From Bacillota bacterium (GTDB lineage Bacteria; Bacillota; Clostridia; Peptostreptococcales; Acidaminobacteraceae), in contig JAOARG010000034.1 of assembly GCA_025210655.1 (NCBI GenBank), positions 84,362 through 148,361 on the forward strand: DNA of 64,000 bases. The letters run 5' to 3'. The position numbers were made by a program, and so were the translations under genes. The notes below the pieces were generated by a model. That model was given only the letters and a program-made list of their open reading frames with translations. It made no database searches and was not told the DNA's origin. Positions within the stretch are counted from its first letter, which is position 1. Each line of letters begins with the position of its first letter. Of the stretch, positions 23,836 through 31,986 are shown in pieces.

Positions 23836-24613
23836 TATACTTCAGACCTCCATAGACTTTCTTCTCTATACAGAGCTTGCAAGGTTTATATTTTTCTTTA
23901 TTAAGATCTTTTAACTTTACTGCATTTTTAGACTTCTTTAAATACTGGCAATCCTCTACATGATATCTGCTTCCCTGATCTGTTACGTATACTGTTTTAT
24001 TCCCTAGATTAGAAATAATTCCTACAATGTCTAAACCTGATATATCATAGCGGCCTATTTTCTTTTCCACTGAAATTGGAATAGAATAATCAATCATATC
24101 TCCAAGTATAAAATAGTCATACTTAAAAGAAATCATTATACTATCATTTGATAAAGAAAGATCAGGAGACATCCGATCTAAGTCAGGTATACTATAAAGA
24201 TTCTTGTGATTTTCAAGTTTACTGCTGAAGTCTTTTTTATAAATCCCTGAAAGAATTTTTCCGTATACATAATTATTATCTATCTCACTTTCAAGTTTTT
24301 CAAACCATGAAAGAAAACCCTTAAAATAATCATTAGAAATAAAATTACCATACATTTCGACATCTTCAATAACTTTTTTTATATCATCTCTTTCAATAAT
24401 ATTTTCATAAGCATCGTTGATTCCTAAAAGCTGAATCCTAGTATCAATATCTGAAATATCTCTTAATGAACTTATTGCCTGACTATCAATAATGGCAATA
24501 TCAGTATCAAACTTCATTATGCCAGCTAAAAGCATTAGAATGATTATAAGGCTAGGCAAGAATACTAAGGTTTCAATTGTTATACTTCCTCTTCTAAATT
24601 TACTTCTCTTCAT
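23822..24613 (-). CDS. TadE-like protein with a C-terminal zinc-binding tail
   Basis: A 263-aa protein. After a basic start (KRSKFRRGSITIETLVFLPS) comes one membrane helix of the TadE/prepilin type; the GSITIE junction resembles a class III prepilin cleavage site, with Glu at +5. The rest is extracytoplasmic. Its end, YHVEDCQYLKKSKNAVK followed by YKPCKLC, matches the Ada-like zinc-binding module 'YHxxxCxxL...PCxxC' often fused to surface proteins. ATG 24613 follows the DUF5702 stop by 4 bases. It is probably a minor pseudopilin. The zinc tail on a TadE-like protein is unusual. Confidence 0.75.
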   Translation of the reverse strand: MKRSKFRRGSITIETLVFLPSLIIILMLLAGIMKFDTDIAIIDSQAISSLRDISDIDTRIQLLGINDAYENIIERDDIKKVIEDVEMYGNFISNDYFKGFLSWFEKLESEIDNNYVYGKILSGIYKKDFSSKLENHKNLYSIPDLDRMSPDLSLSNDSIMISFKYDYFILGDMIDYSIPISVEKKIGRYDISGLDIVGIISNLGNKTVYVTDQGSRYHVEDCQYLKKSKNAVKLKDLNKEKYKPCKLCIEKKVYGGLKYNGKH

Positions 24614-24617
24614 CACC

Positions 24618-26933
24618 CTAATATCCCCTTATAACATTTATATCTATATTTCTTCCCTTATCCATAAACATTGACCTGTGTTTAGTATGAAGATTCAAAT
24701 CAACTTCTGTAACATAGTCCTCAAGGGAAATAATTTCCCCATACTCCTTATATAAATTCAAATAAATAATGTCTTTTGTTCTTTGAATTTTTATATCAAG
24801 GGGTTGAACCATCATAAGAAGCCTTAAATAATCTTGATAATACAAATCTATGTCCAGCTTTTTAAGCTTCTTAAGCTTCACTTTTTTATTTTTAAGTTCC
24901 TTATACAAAGAAGCTTTACTCTTCTTAATTTTTTCCTGAATATCCTCTTCATTCTTAGCACTTCTTATGTTTTTATAAGAATCTATCAATAATTTTTTTG
25001 TCTTTTCATCATCAAGTGATTCATTTATATATTCCTGTGCAGTATCCTCCGTGATATAGTCCATCATGGCCATATCCATAATAGTTTCTACAAACTGGTC
25101 ATACTCCCCACTATTTTGTCCTTTTTCTCCAGATGACTTAGATATAAAATCTGTTTTCCAAGTCTTTTTATCCTTTACTAACGGGACAGATTCCCCCTCT
25201 ATCATTGTCTTGTAATCCTCAAACGACTCCCAAGAAGCCCAAGATACCACAAGACCATGGGTAACAAAGGGACCACCACCCCATATAGAACCTATGGCAA
25301 GGCCAATCTCATTACATATACCGTATTTTAAAGGATCATTGTATATATGATAAGCATTTAGTGGTGTTCTAGCTATCATTATTAAATACTTTGTTCGATT
25401 AATATTGTTCTTACTCTCGTAATCTCCAATTAAAATGTACTCAATTTCACTACTTGTATAATATGATTTTCTTTCATACTTATCAAAATAGTTATAGTCA
25501 TCATTCTCACTTCTGTCTTGGAAGGTTTGTATAATATATTCTGTTAGCCTTAAATTATCTATATAATCTAGACTTTTATAATCATCATTTTTATTTTCAA
25601 GAACCATATCCTTAAATGAGCCAACTGTGGCATTTGCTTTTTCTTGCTGAATTTTAAGAATTTCTTCATACCTTCTATTTACAATCTTATTTGGATACAC
25701 ATAGGGCATTTTTTCCTTGTTTTTTTCAGCCTTTTTTGATGGAAGATATTCTGACACTTGACCATCTAATTTAATGTTATTGATATTATCCAACTTAAGT
25801 TCTACCTTTAAGAATTTCATCAATTTATCTTTCAAAGATCTATCAATACTTCTCTTTTCTAGTTTTTTTAGTTCAGAAAATCTACTAATAAGATCAAGAT
25901 CATCCTTAAAATCATTTGGAAACTTATTATCTGAATAATCACCATCTAGCTTTGAGAATAGTTCTTCATTTTCATCAATTGAATCTGTTATTTGCTCATT
26001 TATATAATCAAGAAACATCCTATTGGGATTATTGCCATTGCCATGGAAATAATCTGAATATCTAATAACACCTATACAGTTGTTCTTTAGACTATCTAGG
26101 TATCCTGAAGAAGAATCTTTGGATAGAATTTTTTTAGTTTCCTTTTCTATCTTTTTAAGTTTGTCATTTATATCTTCAATTTTCGATTTTATTTCTTCTG
26201 TGTATCCTCTTCCCTCTTCAAGAAAATCTACAAAATACATATATTCATCATAGTAGTCTTCTAAACTTCCCCCTTCCCTTCTTATGGCTTTTCTAAATTT
26301 GCTTCTGGAAAGCTTATCACTCATTGACTGAAGACTATTAAAATCATCTAAGTTATCCTCAAGCTCTTCAAAATCTACATTATCAAGGGAATCATTATAC
26401 TTCTCTACCAGATCATTTATAGCATTGTTGTCTGAAATCAGTTTATCTATTTCTTTTACATAATCAGAAAGTGATTCTAGCTCTGAATTATTCTCATCAA
26501 ACTCTTCATTAATACGATTTTCCTTGTTTTTCATAAGTAAAAATCTATCTGAGATATCTACAAGAAGGCGATACTCCATATAGCTTCCAATTTGATTGCT
26601 TAGGGACCAGTTATCATCTAGGCTTCTTGTACTATTTAAAGTGATTTTCAAATCATCTAGACCATGTATGTTATTAATACTAGACACATTTTCCTTAAAA
26701 TTTTCTTCTATTGTCTCTTCAAGTCCATCTTTCCTTACAGATGACAATCCGTAATTACTATAGATATGGTCATCATAATCCATAAATTTAGAATCAATTG
26801 AAAGATATAAATTATCCCTAGCAATATTTACAAAGGAGACATGGTGAACATTGTTTATCATTATTACAGCAAAGCCTATAATGGCACTTAATACAATAAG
26901 TATGAATATTGAAGTAGATCCTTTTCTGTTCAT
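24618..26933 (-). CDS. DUF5702-type Tad pilus-associated protein
   Basis: A 771-aa protein anchored by one N-terminal helix (STSIFILIVLSAIIGFAVIM) behind the short basic start MNRKG, as in TadE/TadG-like pseudopilins. Most of the length is charged, helical and coiled (about 120-400), followed by a region around YILIGDYESKNNINRTKYLI and GLAIGSIWGGGPFVTHGLV that matches the DUF5702 proteins of clostridial Tad loci as I recall them. Its role is unknown; a large minor pilin or assembly scaffold outside the membrane is plausible. ATG 26933 has GGAGA upstream, 12 bases after the TadE-like gene. Confidence 0.75.
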   Translation of the reverse strand: MNRKGSTSIFILIVLSAIIGFAVIMINNVHHVSFVNIARDNLYLSIDSKFMDYDDHIYSNYGLSSVRKDGLEETIEENFKENVSSINNIHGLDDLKITLNSTRSLDDNWSLSNQIGSYMEYRLLVDISDRFLLMKNKENRINEEFDENNSELESLSDYVKEIDKLISDNNAINDLVEKYNDSLDNVDFEELEDNLDDFNSLQSMSDKLSRSKFRKAIRREGGSLEDYYDEYMYFVDFLEEGRGYTEEIKSKIEDINDKLKKIEKETKKILSKDSSSGYLDSLKNNCIGVIRYSDYFHGNGNNPNRMFLDYINEQITDSIDENEELFSKLDGDYSDNKFPNDFKDDLDLISRFSELKKLEKRSIDRSLKDKLMKFLKVELKLDNINNIKLDGQVSEYLPSKKAEKNKEKMPYVYPNKIVNRRYEEILKIQQEKANATVGSFKDMVLENKNDDYKSLDYIDNLRLTEYIIQTFQDRSENDDYNYFDKYERKSYYTSSEIEYILIGDYESKNNINRTKYLIMIARTPLNAYHIYNDPLKYGICNEIGLAIGSIWGGGPFVTHGLVVSWASWESFEDYKTMIEGESVPLVKDKKTWKTDFISKSSGEKGQNSGEYDQFVETIMDMAMMDYITEDTAQEYINESLDDEKTKKLLIDSYKNIRSAKNEEDIQEKIKKSKASLYKELKNKKVKLKKLKKLDIDLYYQDYLRLLMMVQPLDIKIQRTKDIIYLNLYKEYGEIISLEDYVTEVDLNLHTKHRSMFMDKGRNIDINVIRGY

Positions 26934-26945
26934 GTCCCATATCTC

Positions 26946-27437
26946 CTATAAAAATTTCTCGATTACATATTTTATCATCATTATTCTATCTAGTTCCTGA
27001 AGTGGTCTTATGATTTCCATATCACTTTCAAGATTCATCTTTGATGATTTACCCAACATATCTGACACTATCTTTAAATTAGCCCTACTCCTAAGGGAAG
27101 ATGACATTAAATCACTGGAGTAGTTAATCTCCACCGACTCAGTATTTATTCCCTTGGTAAGTATTTCAAGGCCATCCTCTAAATATGATTCACCACTTTT
27201 CAAAACATTTACCAACTGCTTACCATCATTCCAATAGGACTCCATGGCAGCAAGCCTTGTTCTGTCTTCTATTAGCAATACTCCCATGGACTTGTTGTAT
27301 ACCCTTAGGGAAAAATTGAGGAAAAGAAGTAGGAATATCATAAGGGTTGGTACTATAATTATGGCTTCTAGGGTTACTCGGCCTTTGTTGTTTACTATTC
27401 CATTTTTCATTTTCATAACCGTACGATTATTAACCAT
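26946..27437 (-). CDS. TadE-like minor pilin
   Basis: A 163-aa protein with a basic leader MKNGIVNNKGR, then VTLEAIIIVPTLMIFLLLFL, the TadE hallmark of a prepilin-like junction with Glu at about +5 and one membrane helix. The remainder is extracytoplasmic and polar. It follows the Flp pilin gene with an 8-base overlap. The start is uncertain: ATG 27437 lies close behind AGGTG; GTG 27443 and ATG 27416 are alternatives. It is expected to be processed by a TadV-type prepilin peptidase, which is not in this window. Confidence 0.75.
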   Translation of the reverse strand: MVNNRTVMKMKNGIVNNKGRVTLEAIIIVPTLMIFLLLFLNFSLRVYNKSMGVLLIEDRTRLAAMESYWNDGKQLVNVLKSGESYLEDGLEILTKGINTESVEINYSSDLMSSSLRSRANLKIVSDMLGKSSKMNLESDMEIIRPLQELDRIMMIKYVIEKFL

Positions 27438-27624
27438 CAACACCTACTGATGCACCACTTATAGTTTCAATATTTTTTTCAACATTATTAAACAAACCTT
27501 TAGACCAGTCTCCAATTTTACTTTGGAAAGTCAAAGCAAGTCCCACAAGTATTACTATAATAATAACTACTTCTATTGTTCCCATACCTTTTTTATTGAA
27601 TATCTTTTTAAAATAATTTTTCAT
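27430..27624 (-). CDS. Flp1-like type IVb pilin
   Basis: A 64-aa pilin precursor: basic leader MKNYFKKIFNKKG, then MGTIEVVIIIVILVGLALTF, where cleavage after Gly with Glu at +5 of the mature protein is expected, and a short polar tail. This is the major fibre subunit of Tad (Flp) pili. Two ATGs are close together; 27624 has AGGAGAG at 6-base spacing, while 27630 touches the site directly. It lies 11 bases after tadC and overlaps the next gene, consistent with strong co-translation. Confidence 0.88.
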   Translation of the reverse strand: MKNYFKKIFNKKGMGTIEVVIIIVILVGLALTFQSKIGDWSKGLFNNVEKNIETISGASVGVDG

Positions 27625-27635
27625 TTTCATCTCTC

Positions 27636-28499
27636 CTATATTAATTTATTTATTTGCATTATACCTGGTACTACTATCATCAGTATTAGACTGATAAAAA
27701 ATAACATGATTGGTAGAACAAGCTTGATAGATGTCTGTTCACCCTTTATCTTTGCATTTCTTTTTCTCATCATGAAACTCTCTATAGCCAGTGTGTCGAA
27801 CTTGTCTATTATGTTGGATGAACCGGTTCTGTAATAGGATATTATCAGGGTAGAAAGCTTAGACACTTCCCTTATCCTCATTGCACTTGAAAACTTCTGA
27901 AATGCCTCCCTGTAATCCATACCATTTTCAATATCAACTAAAAGCTTATTTATTTCTGACTTTAATTTACCCTTGGGTAAGTCCTTGATAATTACTTTAA
28001 ATGCCTCTATGGGACTAATGTTTACACTTACCATTATCCCCAGCTTATCAAGTATATCTGGAAGTTGATCCATGATAATCTGATCCATTTCCTTACACTT
28101 GTCCTGAAGCTCCTTGTCTCCCAGTAAGAAAACTAATATATCTGCTATAATTATCATTCCTATTCCCTGAATCAAGGTCGTCTCAAGATTTACTGAGTAC
28201 ATAGGGAGAATCAAGTTTATAATCATTATATAGGTAAGTTTTTTAACCACATGGGCCTCAAAATAATAGCTACCTTCTTTACGACCATAATACTTAAAAA
28301 CATACTCCCCGATATATCCTATATAGTAATCTATTAATTTCTTAGGGATTTTTTCATAAATTACCTTTCCCATAAGCATAAAGTCTTTCATCGGAAAATC
28401 TTTCTTAGGAAGTCTTTCATAATAGCCCTTATACTTGCCCTTGCCTATGATAAATAAAAGTCCACTTAGGATTAAAAATCCCAACATTATTATTGTCAT
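27636..28499 (-). CDS. tadC: TadC-type inner-membrane pilus assembly protein
   Basis: A 287-aa T2SS-F/GspF-domain protein. It begins with a membrane helix (IIMLGFLILSGLLFIIG), has two more near 85-125, a cytoplasmic GspF core (about 150-245) with MDYREAFQKFSSAM and STLIISYYRTGSSNI, and a terminal helix (LVLPIMLFFISLILMIVV). TadB and TadC form the membrane platform driven by TadA. Its ATG overlaps the tadB stop by 4 bases (ATGA), showing translational coupling. Confidence 0.85.
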   Translation of the reverse strand: MTIIMLGFLILSGLLFIIGKGKYKGYYERLPKKDFPMKDFMLMGKVIYEKIPKKLIDYYIGYIGEYVFKYYGRKEGSYYFEAHVVKKLTYIMIINLILPMYSVNLETTLIQGIGMIIIADILVFLLGDKELQDKCKEMDQIIMDQLPDILDKLGIMVSVNISPIEAFKVIIKDLPKGKLKSEINKLLVDIENGMDYREAFQKFSSAMRIREVSKLSTLIISYYRTGSSNIIDKFDTLAIESFMMRKRNAKIKGEQTSIKLVLPIMLFFISLILMIVVPGIMQINKLI

Positions 28500-29314
28500 A
28501 TTCCAAACCTCGTTATTTTATTTGCCATAAAAACCCCTACCAAATATAAAAGCAAGGACACTGTCATGGTTATTCTTCCCTGCAAACTTTCATACAGAAC
28601 TGAAACATATCCGTAAGCGACTTGATTTAATAAAAGAACTATGACAAGGGGGACAATTGAAAGAAGCCTTACTTCTAAAACCTTCTCAGCTATAATTACA
28701 CTTATATCCTCTAAAGTACTTATTTTTTGAGTGATAAGATCTATGGTTTTCTTTATTGAGTTTACAAGATTACCACCCTTTTGACTGCTAAGTACATAGA
28801 TTGATACAAAGTCACTGATTTCACGATTTTCAAACTTTTCCTCAAACTCCTGAAAAGCCGATTGTATAGTTTGATTCATCTTGGTTTTTTTCAAAATAAT
28901 TTCAAACTCCTTTATTATCATAATCTCCTTATTTGGATACTGTAATTGCAACTCCATAAGCCCATATTCTATTGCATTCTCAAGGGATCTTCCAGCTGCT
29001 AGGCCATCTGATATGAGAAAAAGCATATCCCTAAACTGTATACTATATTTGAGATTTCTATTACTATGTATTTTTCCATACATGAGTTTTGGAAAAAACA
29101 CACCGTATAAGGCAAGGGATAATGATATTATCAAATCTTTATAAAAAACCATTGCCACAAGAAATGATATTATGGCTCCTAGAAATGCAAGCTCTATAAA
29201 TAAACTTTTTTTTAGTTTGATGTATCCATCTCCGATTATTGAAAAAACCTTAAATTTTCTTATAAGCAGTAATACTATAGGTATTTGGATTACTGCGAAA
29301 ATAATGTTGAAAAT
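28496..29314 (-). CDS. tadB: TadB-type platform protein with probable ATT start
   Basis: A GspF-domain membrane protein of the Tad platform. The first conventional start (GTG at 29158) would give 220 aa and cut away the N-terminal membrane region. The frame stays open upstream, encoding FNIIFAVIQIPIVLLLIRKF and a second helix IELAFLGAIISFLVAMVF, typical for TadB, back to ATT at 29314, 4 bases after the tadA stop. AAGGAAG lies 7 bases before this ATT, and no in-frame ATG, GTG or TTG occurs between, so a 272-aa product starting at ATT is my preferred reading. The GspF core has LISDGLAAGRSLENAI. It is coupled to tadC. Confidence 0.8.
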   Translation of the reverse strand: MFNIIFAVIQIPIVLLLIRKFKVFSIIGDGYIKLKKSLFIELAFLGAIISFLVAMVFYKDLIISLSLALYGVFFPKLMYGKIHSNRNLKYSIQFRDMLFLISDGLAAGRSLENAIEYGLMELQLQYPNKEIMIIKEFEIILKKTKMNQTIQSAFQEFEEKFENREISDFVSIYVLSSQKGGNLVNSIKKTIDLITQKISTLEDISVIIAEKVLEVRLLSIVPLVIVLLLNQVAYGYVSVLYESLQGRITMTVSLLLYLVGVFMANKITRFGI

Positions 29315-29318
29315 AGTA

Positions 29319-30467
29319 TCACTTCCTTATCAATTCATTTCTTGTTGAATCATATTTAAATACATCTCTAAATACAAACTCACCATTCTTATAGTCCACT
29401 AACTTTACTATCTCCACTACTTTTCTGCTTTTATCCCTCATTCTGCCTAGATGAACTATATAATCTACTGCTGAAAATATCTGACTTCTAATCGCGTGGA
29501 GTGGTATTTCCCTTTCAAGTAATACCATTGTTTCTAGTCTAATCAGGGTATCCCTTGCTGAGTTGCTATGTATTGTTGATAAGGAGCCCTCGTGTCCAGT
29601 ATTCATGGCCTGAAGCATATCGATGGCTTCACTTCCCCTTACTTCCCCTACTATTATTCTGTCAGGACGCATTCTTAAGGATGCCTTTATAAGATCTCTA
29701 ATAGATATCTCATTATTTCCTTCTACATTTTCATTCCTTGCTTCAAGGGTTATTAGATTCCTTACTTCCCTTAGATTTAGTTCAGCAGAATCTTCTATTG
29801 TAATTATTCTTTCATCCTTTTCAATAAAATTTGAAATTATATTAAGAAAAGTAGTTTTACCAGATCCTGTACCACCTGATACGATTATATTTTTTCTATC
29901 AAGAACTAGATCTTTTACAAAATCACCGGCTTCCCTCGATATGGACTTCCAGTTAATCAAGTCTTCCATATCGATAGAATCCTTAAAGAATTTTCTAATA
30001 GTTAGTGTTGGTCCCACTAAGGATACTGGAGGAATTACAGCATTTATTCTTGATCCATCCATAAGTCTTGCATCTACAATTGGATTGGATTCATTTATAG
30101 TTCGATTTACCTTTGATACTATACCTTGAATGACCTGCATAAGTTTTTCTTCACTTTCAAAAACAGTTTCAAGTTCTTCAATTTTTCCACTTTTTTCTAC
30201 AAAAATCCCCTGACAACCATTAATCATGATTTCACTTATGGAATCGTCTTCAATAAGGGGCTGTAGAATTCCATACCTTCTCATTGAGTTGAAGGTATGA
30301 TTAATGAGTTTTATCTTCTCATCAAACTCAAAATCCAGCTTTGAATCATTTAAAACTACAGAAGATATTAAATCCTCAATATATTTATCATTAACTTCTA
30401 TTGAGTAATCAATCTTACTATTTACTTCTTTTATTACTTCCTTTGACAAAGTATTATAATCTATCAT
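29319..30467 (-). CDS. tadA: Tad secretion ATPase TadA/CpaF
   Basis: A 382-aa secretion ATPase of the VirB11/CpaF type that powers Flp pilus assembly at the cytoplasmic membrane. It has the N-terminal domain with ISEIMINGCQGIFVE, the Walker A GGTGSGKTTFLN (198-209), ITIEDSAEL as Asp-box, RMRPDRIIVGEVRGSEA as the Walker B/Arg region, and NTGHEGSLSTIHSN with the His box. All catalytic parts are present. It lies 12 bases after tadZ, and its stop is followed 4 bases later by the proposed tadB start. Confidence 0.93.
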   Translation of the reverse strand: MIDYNTLSKEVIKEVNSKIDYSIEVNDKYIEDLISSVVLNDSKLDFEFDEKIKLINHTFNSMRRYGILQPLIEDDSISEIMINGCQGIFVEKSGKIEELETVFESEEKLMQVIQGIVSKVNRTINESNPIVDARLMDGSRINAVIPPVSLVGPTLTIRKFFKDSIDMEDLINWKSISREAGDFVKDLVLDRKNIIVSGGTGSGKTTFLNIISNFIEKDERIITIEDSAELNLREVRNLITLEARNENVEGNNEISIRDLIKASLRMRPDRIIVGEVRGSEAIDMLQAMNTGHEGSLSTIHSNSARDTLIRLETMVLLEREIPLHAIRSQIFSAVDYIVHLGRMRDKSRKVVEIVKLVDYKNGEFVFRDVFKYDSTRNELIRK

Positions 30468-30479
30468 TTCTTCTCCTTA

Positions 30480-31352
30480 TTACAAATAGTTGATCAATTT
30501 ATTGACTAACCTATCAATCATATGACTATCATCAACTTCAACCCTAGGTATATTAAAACAATCCTCCCCAATAAATTCTGAGTCTAGACTCTTATTTACC
30601 AGTGATATTACTTTTGAACTTTCAACACCGCATCCCTCTGCTATTCTCAAATTGCTATCAAAGTCGGACTTCCTATATCTGTGGTAGTCGTTTATTAAAA
30701 TGATTTTTTTTGACATTTTAAGAGCTTTTGTCACACCATCATTTATATATCGGGGAAGTATAATTACTATATTTTCATATCTTTTTTCCCTTCCAATATA
30801 GTTAAGCAATGTCTCCATATTATCTTTGCCAAAAAAGTTAAAATCCTTTGGGTTGATAAATCCAGATATATACCCATCTTCTATATTTAAATCCAAATCC
30901 CCATTTTTTCTTGTCGAAAGTCTATAGAGAACCTTGGACATATTGAGTTTATCAACTTTACTCCCTGTAAAAATATCATAGTCTATAAGGAGAGTACTTT
31001 TTCCCTTATTATCTAGAACCCTAGCTAAGGAAGATGCAATAGTATTTTTCCCCACGCCACCCATAAATGAATACAGACTATAAATATTATAGAGACCATC
31101 TGCATTAAAAAGTTCAGATATAGACTCCCTATAATTAAGAATATTTTCTGAAGGATCTATTGTAAGGACTTCTGCTGATTCATTTAATATAATTATTTTA
31201 TTTAAGCTCTCATCTATATCCACTTTATAGTGCCATTTTTCATTAGCAGTGGATATACATATCAAATCATCATAATAGTCTCTTAGATAGGATAAAAAAC
31301 ATGTTAATCTACTATCATCTATATTTGTAATATATATGGGGTATTTCCTCAT
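30480..31352 (-). CDS. tadZ: TadZ/CpaE-like ParA-family protein with altered Walker A
   Basis: A 290-aa protein whose C-terminal part is a MinD/ParA-like ATPase fold behind an N-terminal receiver-like domain, the layout of TadZ/CpaE, which places the pilus machine in the cell. The deviant Walker A KGGxGKTT reads FMGGVGKNT here (97-105): the signature lysine is Met and the first Thr is Asn, while the P-loop lysine K102 remains. Later LLIDYDIFTG fits the Walker A' Asp. Many TadZ proteins are similarly degenerate, so it may bind ATP without normal hydrolysis. It heads the minus-strand Tad operon, with a GAGGTGG site. Confidence 0.8.
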   Translation of the reverse strand: MRKYPIYITNIDDSRLTCFLSYLRDYYDDLICISTANEKWHYKVDIDESLNKIIILNESAEVLTIDPSENILNYRESISELFNADGLYNIYSLYSFMGGVGKNTIASSLARVLDNKGKSTLLIDYDIFTGSKVDKLNMSKVLYRLSTRKNGDLDLNIEDGYISGFINPKDFNFFGKDNMETLLNYIGREKRYENIVIILPRYINDGVTKALKMSKKIILINDYHRYRKSDFDSNLRIAEGCGVESSKVISLVNKSLDSEFIGEDCFNIPRVEVDDSHMIDRLVNKLINYL

Positions 31353-31733
31353 TTAACCACCTCGTTTCCTAGTATAGCATATGAATACATATATTTCCAT
31401 AGATTTTTAAAGACTTGACTTACTTTCTTTTCTTTGATAAAATATTAACAAATAAGATTGTTGGCGAGTTCATTCTTTCCAATGACCTTCATCGAACCAC
31501 CTAAGGGAGTAGAGTTACTCTTATCCCAAAGGGAACATGCAAATCAAATTTCATATTAACAACATTTTTACATTTATTCTTTTATATACCAAGTATGTAT
31601 AATTCTCCATTTTTATATATAAATGAATTTAAAAATGCTGTGTTAGTATGAAACTTTGTTATTTCTTTAACGTTTGCGTCTTCCCTGAAAGACGTTTTTT
31701 TATTTTTTTGATTTATTGTCAGGAGGTGTATTT
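31353..31733. other. Divergent promoter region and leader between tadZ and the hyd maturation operon
   Basis: 381 bases without a gene. On the plus strand 31462-31545 is locally GC-richer and can form TCATT/AATGA, GGGA-AGAGT-TACTCT-TCCC and TCCC/GGGA hairpins, suggesting a structured RNA on one strand. Further on is TATAAT near 31600 and a terminator at 31677-31701 before the regulator gene. On the minus strand TATACT lies about 20 bases upstream of the tadZ ribosome site. I could not match a known riboswitch. Confidence 0.45.
31677..31701 (+). terminator. Leader terminator before the hydrogenase maturation operon
   Basis: CGTCTT (31677-31682) pairs with AAGACG (31689-31694) and is followed by seven T on the plus strand. 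No plus-strand gene lies upstream, so this intrinsic terminator sits in the 5' leader of the operon that starts at 31734 and may serve attenuation. Confidence 0.65.
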
Positions 31734-31985
31734 ATGAAGAAGATAGCAGTAATCGGAGCAGTATTAGATAATCCATCTAAGAGTCAGAATAAGTTTAACG
31801 AAGTAGTAGGAACATATAAACATATAGTTATGGGGAGAATGGGAATACCTTTTATTGATGAAGATATTTCAGTAGTTTCTGTAACTGTAATGGGAAGTCT
31901 TGATGAAATAAACAGTCTCACTGGCAAACTAGGCAACATTGACGGGGTTAATGTAAAGACATCTATATCGAAGAGGGAATTGTAA
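31734..31985 (+). CDS. TM1266-type iron-only hydrogenase system regulator
   Basis: An 83-aa single-domain protein of the TM1266 family, an ACT/NikR-C-like fold found with hydEFG genes. The sequence KKIAVIGAVLDNPSKSQNKF and VGTYKHIVMGRMGIPF, then VTVMGSLDEINSLTGKLGNI fit the family. It lacks a DNA-binding domain, so any regulatory action would need a partner. ATG 31734 has AGGAGG at 7-base spacing; an earlier in-frame start at 31716 includes that site and is unlikely. HydE starts 1 base after its stop. Confidence 0.88.
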   Translation: MKKIAVIGAVLDNPSKSQNKFNEVVGTYKHIVMGRMGIPFIDEDISVVSVTVMGSLDEINSLTGKLGNIDGVNVKTSISKREL

Positions 31986-31986
31986 A

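Noticed and set aside
31462..31560. Candidate c-di-GMP, manganese or fluoride riboswitch near tadZ and hydE
   Set aside because: Stems and a GGGAGTAG word are present, but the conserved bases of these classes could not be matched on either strand, so no class is claimed.
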